Assembly: GCA_963754535.1 (NCBI GenBank)
Contig: CAVWGG010000037.1
Coordinates: 42,117-106,116 of the forward strand
From: RPQJ01 sp963754535
GTDB taxonomy: Bacteria > Pseudomonadota > Gammaproteobacteria > Steroidobacterales > Steroidobacteraceae
DNA: 64,000 nt
Direction of reading: 5' to 3'
The notes beneath the pieces were generated by a model. The model did not search any database. It was not told the DNA's origin and saw only the letters and a list, made by a program, of their open reading frames with translations. Both the position numbers and the translations under genes were made by a program. Of this stretch, positions 20,354 to 29,467 are shown one piece after another (the first letter of the stretch is position 1; every line of letters starts with the position of its first letter).

Positions 20354-22777
20354 ATGAAGACGCATGCCCGGGTGATCGTGATCGGCGGCGGTTCCGTCGG
20401 TTGCAGCGCCCTCTACCACCTGACGCAGCTCGGGCTCACGGACGTCGTGCTGCTCGAGCGCGACGAACTCACGGCCGGCTCCACCTGGCACGCGGCAGGC
20501 AACTGCCCGAACTTCTCGACCTCGTGGAACGTGATCAAGCTGCAGCGTCACAGCACCAAGCTGTTCGCGACGCTGGCCGAGAAGGTCGGCTACGACATCA
20601 ACTACCACATTACCGGCAGCGTGCGCCTCGCGCACACGCGCAATCGCGTGGACGAGTTCAGGCACGTCGTCTCGCAGGCCCATGCCCAGGGCATCGAGTT
20701 CGAGATGCTGAGCCCGGCCGAGATCGTCGAGCGGCACCCGTTCGTCGACACGACCGACATCCTCGCCGGCCTCTACGATCCGTACGACGGCGACATCGAC
20801 CCGGCGCAGCTCACGCAGGCGCTGGCCAAGGGCGCACGCGACGCGGGCGCGAAGATCTACCGCGGGACCAAGGTCACCTCGATCGAGCGCCTGCCGTCCG
20901 GTGAATGGCGGGTGCACACCGACAAGGGCACGATCCAGGCCGAGTCCGTGATCAATGCGGCCGGCTACCGCGGCGGTGAAATCGCGGCGATGGTCGGCGA
21001 GTACCTGCCCATCGTCACGCTGTCGCACCAGTACCTGATCACCGAAGACATTCCGGCGCTGGCCGAGCGCGGGGATGCACGCCTGCCCCTGCTGCGCGAT
21101 CCGGACATCAGCTACTACATGCGCCAGGAACGCCACGGCCTCATCCTCGGCCCGTACGAGTGGAAGGCCACGGCGCACTGGCTGGACAAGATTCCGGACG
21201 AGTTCGCGAACCAGCTGTTCGACGACGACCTCGGCCGCCTCGAGAAGTACATCGAAGCCGCGTGCGAGCGCGTGCCGATCCTCGGCACGGCCGGCGTCAA
21301 GAAAGTGATCAACGGCCCGATCCCGTATGCGCCCGATGGCAATCCGCTGATCGGTCCCGCGCCGGGATTGCCCGGCTTTTACCACTGCTGTGCGTTCACG
21401 TTCGGCATCGCGCAGGCGGGCGGCGCCGGCAAGATCATTGCCGAATGGGTCGCGCACGGGCAGCCCGAGTGGGACGTGTGGCCCCTCGATTCGCGGCGCT
21501 ACCTCGAATTTGCGAACGACAAGTTCGTGCTGGCCAAGGCCATCGAGACCTACCAGCACGAATACGGCATCGGCTACCCGGCCGAGGAACGAGCCGCGGG
21601 TCGTCCGGCCAAGACCTCGCCTGCGTACCTGCGCCTCGCGGCGAAGGGCGCGAAGTTCGGCGCCCGTGGCGGCTGGGAACGCGCCGTCTACTTCCCGCAC
21701 GCCAGCGATCCGACCGAGCCGGAAGTCTCTTTCCGTCGTCCGGCGTGGCACAAGGCGATCGAGCGCGAATGCGCGGCGGCCGAGAAGCGCGTGGCCGTGC
21801 TCGACCTGCCGGGCTTCACCAAGTTCGAGGTGACGGGCACGGGTGCCCCCGCCTGGCTCGATCACATGGTCGCCGGCGTCGTGCCGAAGCCGGGGCGCAC
21901 CGCGCTCAACTATTTCCTGAACGACAAGGGCGGCATCGTCACCGAGATGACGCTGACCAACCTCGGTGGAGGCCGCTACTGGCTGATCAGCGCCGCCGCG
22001 GGCGAGAAGCACGACGAGCACTGGCTGCGCGAACACCTGCCGGCGGACGGCTCCGTGCGCATCGACAACGTTTCGGCGCGCTACGGCTCGCTGATCGTGG
22101 TCGGCCCGAAGTCGCGCGAGTTGCTCGCGCAACTGACGCGGGCCGACCTGTCGAACGAGGCGTTCCCGTGGTTGTCCGTGCGCACGATCGACATCGGCTA
22201 CACCAAGGCCGTCGCCCTGCGCGTGAACTACGTCGGCGAACTCGGCTGGGAACTGCACGTACCCGTCGAGCACGTGCTCTCGGTCTACGACCTGATCTGG
22301 GCCGCGGGTGAACCGCTCGGCATCGCCGACTATGGCCTGTACGCGATGGACAGCCTGCGCCTCGAGAAGTGCTACCGGGCCTGGAAAGGCGACCTCACGA
22401 CCGAGTACACGCCGTTCATGGCATCGCTCGACCGCTTCGTGAAACTCGACAAGCCGGGTGGCTTCATCGGCCAGGACGCATTGCGCCGTGAGGCGAAGTC
22501 CGGGCCGGTCGAACGCTTCGTGCCGCTGCTGGTCGACGCGGGTGACGCCGATGCCGCCGCGGTGTCGATCGTCTATGACGGCGACAAGATGGTCGGTCTC
22601 GTGACCTCGGGCGGCTATGGTTACCGGATGCGGCAGAGCATTGCCCTCGCCTACGTCCGCACGGACCTGGCGGTGCCCGGAACCGTGCTCGAAGTGGAAA
22701 TCCTCGGCGAGCGCCGGCGCGCCGTCGTCGGCAAGGAGCCGCTGTACGATCCGGACAACCTGCGCCTCAGGGGCTGA
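20354..22777 (+). CDS. FAD-dependent dimethylglycine/sarcosine dehydrogenase-like protein with GcvT domain (2)
   Basis: An 807-residue paralogue of the preceding gene with the same layout. The FAD domain starts VIVIGGGSVGCSALYHLTQ and includes TAGSTWHAAGN (covalent-FAD His position) and VINGPIPYAPDGNPLIGP. The GcvT domain has FTKFEVTGTGAPAWLDHM, VVGPKSRELLAQLTRADLS and YVGELGWELHVPVEH. ATG 20354 is chosen over an in-frame ATG at 20315 because AGGAG lies about 11 bases upstream and MKTHARVIVIGGG is the usual family start. Sequence differences from gene 1 are large, so the two probably act on different N-methyl compounds, perhaps consecutive intermediates. It ends convergently, 12 bases from the BCCT carrier. 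Confidence 0.86.
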   Translation: MKTHARVIVIGGGSVGCSALYHLTQLGLTDVVLLERDELTAGSTWHAAGNCPNFSTSWNVIKLQRHSTKLFATLAEKVGYDINYHITGSVRLAHTRNRVDEFRHVVSQAHAQGIEFEMLSPAEIVERHPFVDTTDILAGLYDPYDGDIDPAQLTQALAKGARDAGAKIYRGTKVTSIERLPSGEWRVHTDKGTIQAESVINAAGYRGGEIAAMVGEYLPIVTLSHQYLITEDIPALAERGDARLPLLRDPDISYYMRQERHGLILGPYEWKATAHWLDKIPDEFANQLFDDDLGRLEKYIEAACERVPILGTAGVKKVINGPIPYAPDGNPLIGPAPGLPGFYHCCAFTFGIAQAGGAGKIIAEWVAHGQPEWDVWPLDSRRYLEFANDKFVLAKAIETYQHEYGIGYPAEERAAGRPAKTSPAYLRLAAKGAKFGARGGWERAVYFPHASDPTEPEVSFRRPAWHKAIERECAAAEKRVAVLDLPGFTKFEVTGTGAPAWLDHMVAGVVPKPGRTALNYFLNDKGGIVTEMTLTNLGGGRYWLISAAAGEKHDEHWLREHLPADGSVRIDNVSARYGSLIVVGPKSRELLAQLTRADLSNEAFPWLSVRTIDIGYTKAVALRVNYVGELGWELHVPVEHVLSVYDLIWAAGEPLGIADYGLYAMDSLRLEKCYRAWKGDLTTEYTPFMASLDRFVKLDKPGGFIGQDALRREAKSGPVERFVPLLVDAGDADAAAVSIVYDGDKMVGLVTSGGYGYRMRQSIALAYVRTDLAVPGTVLEVEILGERRRAVVGKEPLYDPDNLRLRG

Positions 22778-22789
22778 TCTACCGCCGGC

Positions 22790-24331
22790 TCAGCGCCGGT
22801 GGTCCTGCAGCAGCGCCTTGATGAAGCCGGGGATCAGCACCGCCATCAAGGCGAGGTAAGGCAGCGCCATGACGATGGTGGCCGACTGCAGGCCCTTCAG
22901 GCCGGCGTCGCCACCCAGCACCAGCAGCGTCGTCGCCACCAGTCCGATCAGGAACACCCAGAGCACGCGTTGTGGTCGCGGAGTGTCGGTGCGCCCGTTC
23001 GACGCCAGGTTGTCGGCCACCAGTGCGCCCGAGTCGACTGAAGTCACGGTAAAGATCACCAGCAACAGGACCACCAGCAGCGAGGTGATGGCCGACAGCG
23101 GCAGTTGCCCGAGGAACTGGAAGATCGCCATGTTGACGTCCTGCACTCCGCCGGTGAGCGCACCCTGGCCTGCGATCACCTGGGCGATGGCGCCACCGCC
23201 GAAAGCCGTGAACCAGGACGCGGCGAATGCAGCCGGCGCCACCATCACCACGCCGACCATCTGGCGGATCGTGCGTCCGCGCGAGACGCGCGCGATGAAC
23301 ACGCCGACCAGGGGGCCCCAGCTGCACCACCAGGCCCAGTAGTACACCGTCCAGGCGTGATACCAGTCCGTGTCGGGGCGCAGCCTCCAGTCGGACAATG
23401 GAATGATCAAACGCGCGTAGTCCGCCAGCGCCGCCAGGAGGCCCGTCAGGTAGGCGCCGATGCCCATACCCACGGCGCAGAACGCCAGCAGCAGGATGGC
23501 GAGCGCCATGTTGAGGTTGGACAGACGCAGGATGCCGACCTCGATGCCGGTCCAGACCGAGTATCCAGCCGTCAGGCAGACCGCTGCGATGAAGAGCCCC
23601 TGCATCGCGAGACCATCGGGCGTGCCGAGGACCAGGTGCATGCCGGCGGCCGACTGCATCGCGCCAAGGCCCAGCGACGTCGCGAGGCCGAACGTGGTCA
23701 ACACCACGGTGAAGATGTCGACGCCCTGGCCGATGGGCCCGGCGTGACGATGCCCGATCAGCGGCGACAGTGCCGAGCTCATCGCGAACGGCAAGCCCTT
23801 GTTGTACGCGAAGTAGCCCACCACGAGCGCCGTCACGAGGTAGACGGCCCACGGGTGCAGGCCCCAGTGAAACAGCGCGGAACCCATCGCGGCGTGTGCC
23901 GCCGCGGGCGTTCGTGGCGCGACGTTCAAGGGTGTATCCGGCCAGCCGGTGTACGCCGCCACGGGCTCGGCCACGCCCCAGTACAGCAGGCCGACGCCCA
24001 TGCCGGCCGCGAACATCATCGAAAACCACGACACGAAGCCGAACTGTGGCTGGGCCTGCGGCCCGCCGAGCCGAATCCTGCCGAGCGGCGAAAGCGCCAG
24101 GACGATGCACAGCACCACGAACAGGTTGCCCATGATCATGATGAAACTGTCGAAGTGCTGCAGGATGCCGCCGCGCAGCCGGGCGACGTACGCATTGAAA
24201 CCGACCGGGTCGAGCAGCGCCGCAATCACGGCCAGCACGATCAGCGCCACCGCCAGCGGAAAAACCGTGCGGTGCACCCGCAGGCCCAGGAACTCGAGCC
24301 CGCGATCGGGAACGGCCTCGCGCTGGTTCAC
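22790..24331 (-). CDS. BCCT-family betaine/choline/carnitine transporter
   Basis: A 513-residue secondary transporter with twelve membrane segments. Family hallmarks are GMGVGLLYWGVAEP, the Trp-rich substrate-helix segment WTVYYWAWWCSWGPLVG followed by FIARVSRGRTIRQM, and FTVTSVDSGALVADNL. BCCT carriers import glycine betaine, choline, carnitine or related trimethylammonium compounds with sodium or protons. The GTG at 24331 is chosen as start; it gives a short cytoplasmic N-terminus before the first helix (FPLAVALIVLAVIAALL). The frame stays open upstream into soxG, but that reflects a frameshift in soxG and not a real fusion. As the last gene of the sarcosine-oxidase operon it likely imports the substrate of the pathway. 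Confidence 0.9.
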   Translation of the reverse strand: MNQREAVPDRGLEFLGLRVHRTVFPLAVALIVLAVIAALLDPVGFNAYVARLRGGILQHFDSFIMIMGNLFVVLCIVLALSPLGRIRLGGPQAQPQFGFVSWFSMMFAAGMGVGLLYWGVAEPVAAYTGWPDTPLNVAPRTPAAAHAAMGSALFHWGLHPWAVYLVTALVVGYFAYNKGLPFAMSSALSPLIGHRHAGPIGQGVDIFTVVLTTFGLATSLGLGAMQSAAGMHLVLGTPDGLAMQGLFIAAVCLTAGYSVWTGIEVGILRLSNLNMALAILLLAFCAVGMGIGAYLTGLLAALADYARLIIPLSDWRLRPDTDWYHAWTVYYWAWWCSWGPLVGVFIARVSRGRTIRQMVGVVMVAPAAFAASWFTAFGGGAIAQVIAGQGALTGGVQDVNMAIFQFLGQLPLSAITSLLVVLLLVIFTVTSVDSGALVADNLASNGRTDTPRPQRVLWVFLIGLVATTLLVLGGDAGLKGLQSATIVMALPYLALMAVLIPGFIKALLQDHRR

Positions 24332-24374
24332 GGGAGTTCGGTGCCGCCCGGCTTGTGGATCGTTGCCGGCGCGT

Positions 24375-24922
24375 TCAAGCGACTGGCTCGCGCTCGATCT
24401 CGCGCAGCAGGTCGACCACATAGGTCGCGAACGAACGCCAGGCTTCGAGGTGAAAGACCTCGGCAGACGTGCGCCACAGCACGATTTCGGCCTTCGCAAA
24501 GACCGTCCGCGTACACATGCCGACCGGGAAGTCGCGCAGGTTGAGCGGCAAGCGGGCACTGCGACTTCGAGCAGCCATTCGGCGCGGGGCCCCTGGACGT
24601 GGATCGCAACCTGCCGATGACTCACGTCGACCAGCGAATAGGCGTAGCCGTCCAGGGCGCGCGACAGCGCCGCCTCGATCGACGTGCCCTCGCCGTCTGC
24701 AGCCAGCAGCAGGTGCTCGTCCGGGCCGAGCCAGAGGGCGGCACGCGAGCCGTCCCTCGTCGCGCGACACGCGGATTCGGGAAAAGCCACGCCGAATGCA
24801 ATGCCAGCCGCACCACGGGCCTCGGCGCCACCGCGGAAAACGAAACGGGAGGCCGCAGGCACTGTTTCCAGCCACGATGTCGGCGGCCATGCGACGGAAC
24901 GGCGGATTGCGGCATCAACCAT
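24375..24922 (-). CDS. soxG: Sarcosine oxidase gamma subunit, one frameshift
   Basis: The small gamma subunit (about 182 residues) of heterotetrameric sarcosine oxidase. The N-terminal part (RSVAWPPTSWLETVP, ALWLGPDEHLLLA, YSLVDVSHRQVAIHVQGP) is in one frame. The C-terminal part (LNLRDFPVGMCTRTVFAKAE, FHLEAWRSFATYVVDLLREI) is in another, joined near 24555, where the expected CP-LDL stretch is garbled. Both halves match SoxG in order, so this is one gene with a base error or mutation. Its start overlaps the soxA end by eight bases. The gamma subunit has a structural role in the complex. It is followed after about 45 bases by the BCCT carrier. Confidence 0.84.
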
Positions 24923-27914
24923 GGAGGCGAGCTCCCTCGGCGTCGTAAAAAACGGGCGAAGTCACCTGCACGGGAATTTCGCCGTCGGGCATCGGCACGT
25001 ACAGCGTCTGCCCGATCCGGGCTCGCCCGTCGGCCACCATCGCCAGCGCGATCGAGCGGCCGAGCACGGCGCTTGCATAGGACGACGTGACGTGGCCGAT
25101 GAGCTGCATCGGTGGCGCCTGCGCCGGCACCGCCACGATCTGTGCGCCCTCTTCCAGCACGGTCGCAGGATCGACCGTGAGCAACCCCACCAACTGCTTG
25201 CGGCCCGGCGCCTTGATAGCCGGACGCTCGAGCGAACGCTTGCCGACGAAATCAGGCTTGGTCTTGCCGATCGCCCAGGTCAACCCGGCATCGTCCGGCG
25301 TGGCGGTGCCGTCCGTTTCCTGCCCGACGATGATGTAGCCCTTTTCGGCGCGCAAGACGTGCATCGCCTCGGTGCCGTAGGGCGTGATGCCGTGCGACTT
25401 GCCCGCGGCGTACACCGCCTCCCAGACGGCCTGGCCGTAGTCCGCCGGCACGTTGATCTCGAAGCCGAGTTCGCCCGTGAAGCTCACCCGGAACAGCAGC
25501 AGCGGGACGCCGCAGATGCGGCCCCGAGCGACGCTCATGTGCGGCAGCGCGCCCCGCGACAGGTCGACGTCCTCTACCAGACCTGCCAGCACGTCGCGCG
25601 CCCGCGGACCCTGCAGCGCAATCACCGACCACTGCTCGGTCGTCGAGGTCAGCCAGGTCCTGAGATCCGGCCACTCGGTCTGCAGGTAGTCTTCCATCAT
25701 GCCGAAGACACGCGCCGCTCCACCGGTCGTCGTCGTCACGTGGAACCGGTCGTCGGCGAGGCGAGCGATCACGCCGTCGTCGTACACGAAGCCGTCCTCG
25801 CGCAGCAGCACGCCGTAGCGCGCACGCCCGACGGCGAGGTTGGCGAAGTTGTTGACGTACAACCGCGACAGGAACTGCGCTGCGTCTGCGCCCACCACCT
25901 CGATCTTGCCGAGCGTCGAGGCATCGAACACACCGCAGCCTGAACGGACGGCGAGGCACTCGCGCGCCACGGCTGCATGCATATCCTCGCCGGTGCGCGG
26001 GAAGTAGCGGGCGCGCTTCCACAGGCCGACGTCCTCGAAGACGGCGCCATGCGCCAGCGCCCACTCGTGGGTGGGCGTAGTGCGGACCGGGTCGAACAGG
26101 TCGCCGCGATCGTAGCCGGCAAAACTCCCGAACGTCACCGGCGTGTAGGGCATGCGGAACGTCGTCAGTCCGACCTGTGGCGGAGTGCGGTCGAGGCCCG
26201 CCGCCACGTACGCCAGCGCGTTCATACCCGAGGTCTTGCCCTGGTCGGACGCCATGCCGGTCGTCGTGTAGCGTTTGACGTGCTCGATCGACTCGAAGCC
26301 CTCGCGGGCTGCGAGCACCAGGTCGCGGGTCGTCACGTCGCCCTGGAAATCGACGAATGCCTTGGCCGGCGGGTCGATGCCCGGCTGGGCCAGCGCGCCC
26401 GGCGCACCGCGCCGGCTGAACTCGCGCACGACGGCACGGTAACGGGGCGCTTTACCCTCGTATCCCGAGTCGCTTGCCGCGGCGGCACCTGCCTGCGCGC
26501 CATCGTTGAGCACCACCTCGAGCCCGTCCACGCCGCGGCAGGCGCCCGCCGAGCGTTCGCGTTCAGCGGATGCGCCCGGGACGAAGGCCTGGAGTTCCGT
26601 ATCCCAACGGAGCTTGCCGCGCGACTGCGAGAACAGGTGCACGCTCGGCGTGTAGCCGCCCGACATCAGCACCGTGTCGCAGTCGACCGTGTCGCCACGG
26701 CCGATCGTGCCGTCCGCGGCCACGGTCCCGAGCGTCACACTGCGAACTCCCCGCCAACCGGTCGTGGCGAGCACGGTGGCGCGCTCGGCGATCCGCAGGC
26801 CAGCAGCACGCGCCGCCTGCACGCCCTCGCCCGTCGCGGCAGCGCGGACGTCGGCCACGATGGCAATACGCGCCCCCGCCTCGTGCAGATCGAGTGCCGC
26901 CGCATACGCCTCGTCGCAACCTGCAAGCACGGCGATGCGCGAACCGACCCGGACACCGAAACGATGCAGGTAGGTCCGTGCGGCGGAGGCAAGCATCACG
27001 CCCGGGCGATCGTTGCCGGGGAAGACCAGTGGCCGCTCGATCGCACCCGTGGCCAGCACGACCTCACGGGCTCGCACCTGCCATAGGCGCTCGCGCGGCG
27101 CGCATGCGGCGGGCGCCGCAAGGTGATCGGTCAGGCACTCGACGAGGCCGACCATGTTGTGCGGGAAATAGCCAAATGCAGTCGTGCGTCGCAGCAAGGT
27201 CACATTCGGCTGCGCACCGAGCACTGCCAGCGTCTCGTCGATCCAGCGTGCCGCCGGGCGCTCGTCGATCGTCGCTGCAGGCGCGTCGAGCAACGAGCCG
27301 CCGGGCTCGCCCTGCTCGTCACAGAGGATGACTCGCGCACCGGTCGCGGCCGCCGCGAGCGCGGCGGCGAGACCGGCCGGGCCAGCGCCGACCACCAGCA
27401 CGTCGCAGTGCGCAAACCGCTGCGCATACCGATCCGGATCGGGAACTCGCGGCGCGTGCGCGGGGCCCGCCGCGGCACGAATGACGGGCTCGTACCAGCG
27501 GTGCCACGCGAATCGCGGCCACATGAAGGTCTTGTAATAGAAGCCGGAGGTCAGCAGGGGCGACAGGAGGCTGTTGACGGCATTGAGATCGAAACCGAGG
27601 CTCGGCCAGCGGTTCTGGCTCTCGGCCACCAGGCCCTCGTAGATTTCGACCTGCGTGGCCTGCACGTTCGGCGTGCGACGCGCGGAGTCGCGGATGAGCG
27701 TCACCAGCGCATTTGGCTCCTCGGTCCCGGCAGCCAGCAGCCCGCGTGGGCGGTGATACTTGAACGAGCGGCCGAACAGCCGCACGCCCTGCGCGAGCAA
27801 CGCGGAGGCGAGCGTGTCGCCGGCAAACCCCTGGTAGCTGCGGCCGTCGAAGGTAAACGACACGGGTCGCGTCCGATCGATGCGCCCGCCCCCGGTCGTG
27901 CGTTGCCCGGTCAT
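24915..27914 (-). CDS. soxA: Sarcosine oxidase alpha subunit
   Basis: The 999-residue alpha subunit of heterotetrameric sarcosine oxidase, the usual length. The N-terminal domain has FTFDGRSYQGFAGDTLASAL and RSFKYHRPRGLLAAGTEEPN. A dinucleotide-binding domain follows (VVGAGPAGLAAALAAAATGA, DEQGEPGGSLL), then a middle domain with YTTTGMASDQGKTSG. The C-terminal third is an aminomethyltransferase fold: GEDMHAAVARECLAVRSGCG, ALQGPRARDVLAGL, FTGELGFEINVPADYG. The complex oxidises sarcosine to glycine and passes the carbon to THF as methylene-THF, giving hydrogen peroxide. The gene overlaps soxD by four bases and soxG by eight, so the operon is translationally coupled. No break is seen. Confidence 0.96.
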   Translation of the reverse strand: MTGQRTTGGGRIDRTRPVSFTFDGRSYQGFAGDTLASALLAQGVRLFGRSFKYHRPRGLLAAGTEEPNALVTLIRDSARRTPNVQATQVEIYEGLVAESQNRWPSLGFDLNAVNSLLSPLLTSGFYYKTFMWPRFAWHRWYEPVIRAAAGPAHAPRVPDPDRYAQRFAHCDVLVVGAGPAGLAAALAAAATGARVILCDEQGEPGGSLLDAPAATIDERPAARWIDETLAVLGAQPNVTLLRRTTAFGYFPHNMVGLVECLTDHLAAPAACAPRERLWQVRAREVVLATGAIERPLVFPGNDRPGVMLASAARTYLHRFGVRVGSRIAVLAGCDEAYAAALDLHEAGARIAIVADVRAAATGEGVQAARAAGLRIAERATVLATTGWRGVRSVTLGTVAADGTIGRGDTVDCDTVLMSGGYTPSVHLFSQSRGKLRWDTELQAFVPGASAERERSAGACRGVDGLEVVLNDGAQAGAAAASDSGYEGKAPRYRAVVREFSRRGAPGALAQPGIDPPAKAFVDFQGDVTTRDLVLAAREGFESIEHVKRYTTTGMASDQGKTSGMNALAYVAAGLDRTPPQVGLTTFRMPYTPVTFGSFAGYDRGDLFDPVRTTPTHEWALAHGAVFEDVGLWKRARYFPRTGEDMHAAVARECLAVRSGCGVFDASTLGKIEVVGADAAQFLSRLYVNNFANLAVGRARYGVLLREDGFVYDDGVIARLADDRFHVTTTTGGAARVFGMMEDYLQTEWPDLRTWLTSTTEQWSVIALQGPRARDVLAGLVEDVDLSRGALPHMSVARGRICGVPLLLFRVSFTGELGFEINVPADYGQAVWEAVYAAGKSHGITPYGTEAMHVLRAEKGYIIVGQETDGTATPDDAGLTWAIGKTKPDFVGKRSLERPAIKAPGRKQLVGLLTVDPATVLEEGAQIVAVPAQAPPMQLIGHVTSSYASAVLGRSIALAMVADGRARIGQTLYVPMPDGEIPVQVTSPVFYDAEGARLHG

Positions 27915-28204
27915 GGCGCGTCCTCCCTGGCAACGGGGGGCGGCGCTTCACCGCTCCGATAGGTCGCGACGAACCGGTCAGTCGTCGTGTCGCGCAGCGC
28001 GTTGAAGAACCTCGCGCACCCACGCGCGTGCCGCCAGCGCTCCGCATGCACGCCACGCGTATTGGCGCGCAGGTACAGGTAGGCGGTCCATTCGTCGTCG
28101 CCGGTCGCGGCTGGATCGGCCGGTCGTGCGACATGGGCCTGCCCTGCATAGGAGAACTCGAGTTCCGGGCGCGGGCCGCAATAGGGACAATTGATGATTA
28201 GCAT
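27911..28204 (-). CDS. soxD: Sarcosine oxidase delta subunit
   Basis: A 97-residue zinc-binding subunit of heterotetrameric sarcosine oxidase. The zinc ligands appear in their canonical places: Cys6 and Cys9 in INCPYCGPRPELEF, His59 and Cys63 in WRHARGCARFFNALRDT. RANTRGVHAERW between them is also typical. The C-terminal DRFVATY is the usual end of the conserved part. It lies between soxB (nine-base gap) and soxA (four-base overlap), which gives the standard B-D-A-G order. The delta subunit is structural and bridges the alpha and beta subunits. Confidence 0.95.
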   Translation of the reverse strand: MLIINCPYCGPRPELEFSYAGQAHVARPADPAATGDDEWTAYLYLRANTRGVHAERWRHARGCARFFNALRDTTTDRFVATYRSGEAPPPVAREDAP

Positions 28205-28213
28205 CGCTGGGCC

Positions 28214-29467
28214 TCAGTGCGCGACAGCCGCTGCGGCGGCTTCGTCGATCAGCCGACCGTCGCGGAAGCGCTCGATGTTGAAGGGCGCGACGATGGGATG
28301 CGGCTCGTCGTGCGCCATGGTCCACGCGAGCAGGTGCCCCGCGCCAGGGGTGGCCTTGAAGCCGCCAGTACCCCAACCGCAGTTCACGTACAGGCCTGGC
28401 ACCGGCGTCTTCCCGATGATCGGCGAGCGGTCGGGAGTCACGTCGACGGTGCCCGCCCAGTTGCGCAGCATGCGCATGCGACGCAGCGCCGGGAACAGTT
28501 CGCAGATCGCAGAGAGCGTGTGCGAATTGACGTGCAGCGCGCCGCGCTGCGTGTAGCTCGTATAGGCGTCGGTGCCGGCGCCGATCACGAGCTCGCCCTT
28601 GTCGGACTGGCTGATGTAGGCGTGAATGGAGTTCGACATGACGACGCAGGGCATGACGGGCTTGACCGGCTCGGACACGAGCGCCTGCAGCGGGAAGCTC
28701 TCGATCGGCAGTCGCACGCCGGCGAGGCCGATCACGACGCTGCTGAAGCCGGCTGCCGACACGCCGATCCTGCGGCTCTTGATGAGACCGCGCGACGTCT
28801 CGACGGCCTCGACCGCACCGCTGGCGTCGCGGCGAATTCCCGTGACCTCGCAGTTCTCGATGATATCGACGCCGAGCGCATCGGCCGCGCGGGCATAGCC
28901 CCAGGCCACGGCATCGTGACGGGCAGTGCCGCCGCGACGCTGCAGCGCGGCACCGAGCACCGGGTAGCGGATGTTCGGCTCGATGTTGAGCGGCGGGCAG
29001 AATGCTTTCGCCTCTTCCGGGCTCAGCCATTCATTGGTCACGCCGTTGCAGCGATTCGCATGCACGTGGCGCTTGAGCACCTGCACGTCGTGCACGCCGT
29101 GCGCGAGCATCATGACGCCGCGCGGCGAGTACATCACGTTGTAGTTGAGGACCTGCGACATGTCCTGCCACAGGTCGAGCGCGTGGTTGTAGAGCCGCGC
29201 GCTTTCGTCGAACAGGTAGTTGGACCGGACGATGGTGGTGTTGCGGCCGGTGCTGCCGCCGCCGATCCAGCTCTTCTCGAGCACGGCCGTGCGGGTGATG
29301 CCGTGCTCGGCCGCAAGGTAGTACGCCGCAGCGAGGCCGTGCCCGCCCCCGCCGATGATGATCGCGTCGTACTCCGGCTGCGGTGTCGCGCGTCGCCACT
29401 GCGACTGCCAGCCCCGCTGGCCGCCGAAGGCCTCCCTGAGCAGGGACCATGCCGAATACTTCTGCAT
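28214..29467 (-). CDS. soxB: Sarcosine oxidase beta subunit
   Basis: The 417-residue FAD-containing catalytic subunit of heterotetrameric sarcosine oxidase. It shows IIIGGGGHGLAAAYYLAAEHG, then EKSWIGGGSTGRNTTIVRSNY, a signature block of SoxB. Near the C-terminus TVDVTPDRSPIIGKTPVPGL and NCGWGTGGFKATPGAG complete the flavin site. In this family it carries noncovalent FAD plus FMN bound covalently at the alpha-beta interface, and removes hydride from sarcosine. The start ATG overlaps the stop of the upstream FAD-GcvT gene by one base (TGATG), so all six genes down to the BCCT carrier are probably one transcript. Confidence 0.96.
   Translation of the reverse strand: MQKYSAWSLLREAFGGQRGWQSQWRRATPQPEYDAIIIGGGGHGLAAAYYLAAEHGITRTAVLEKSWIGGGSTGRNTTIVRSNYLFDESARLYNHALDLWQDMSQVLNYNVMYSPRGVMMLAHGVHDVQVLKRHVHANRCNGVTNEWLSPEEAKAFCPPLNIEPNIRYPVLGAALQRRGGTARHDAVAWGYARAADALGVDIIENCEVTGIRRDASGAVEAVETSRGLIKSRRIGVSAAGFSSVVIGLAGVRLPIESFPLQALVSEPVKPVMPCVVMSNSIHAYISQSDKGELVIGAGTDAYTSYTQRGALHVNSHTLSAICELFPALRRMRMLRNWAGTVDVTPDRSPIIGKTPVPGLYVNCGWGTGGFKATPGAGHLLAWTMAHDEPHPIVAPFNIERFRDGRLIDEAAAAAVAH

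Noticed and set aside
22790..24922. Apparent SoxG-BCCT fusion protein of 710 residues
   Set aside because: The SoxG C-terminus is present in another frame with its own stop at 24375, and the BCCT has its own start at 24331; the fusion comes from a frameshift in soxG.
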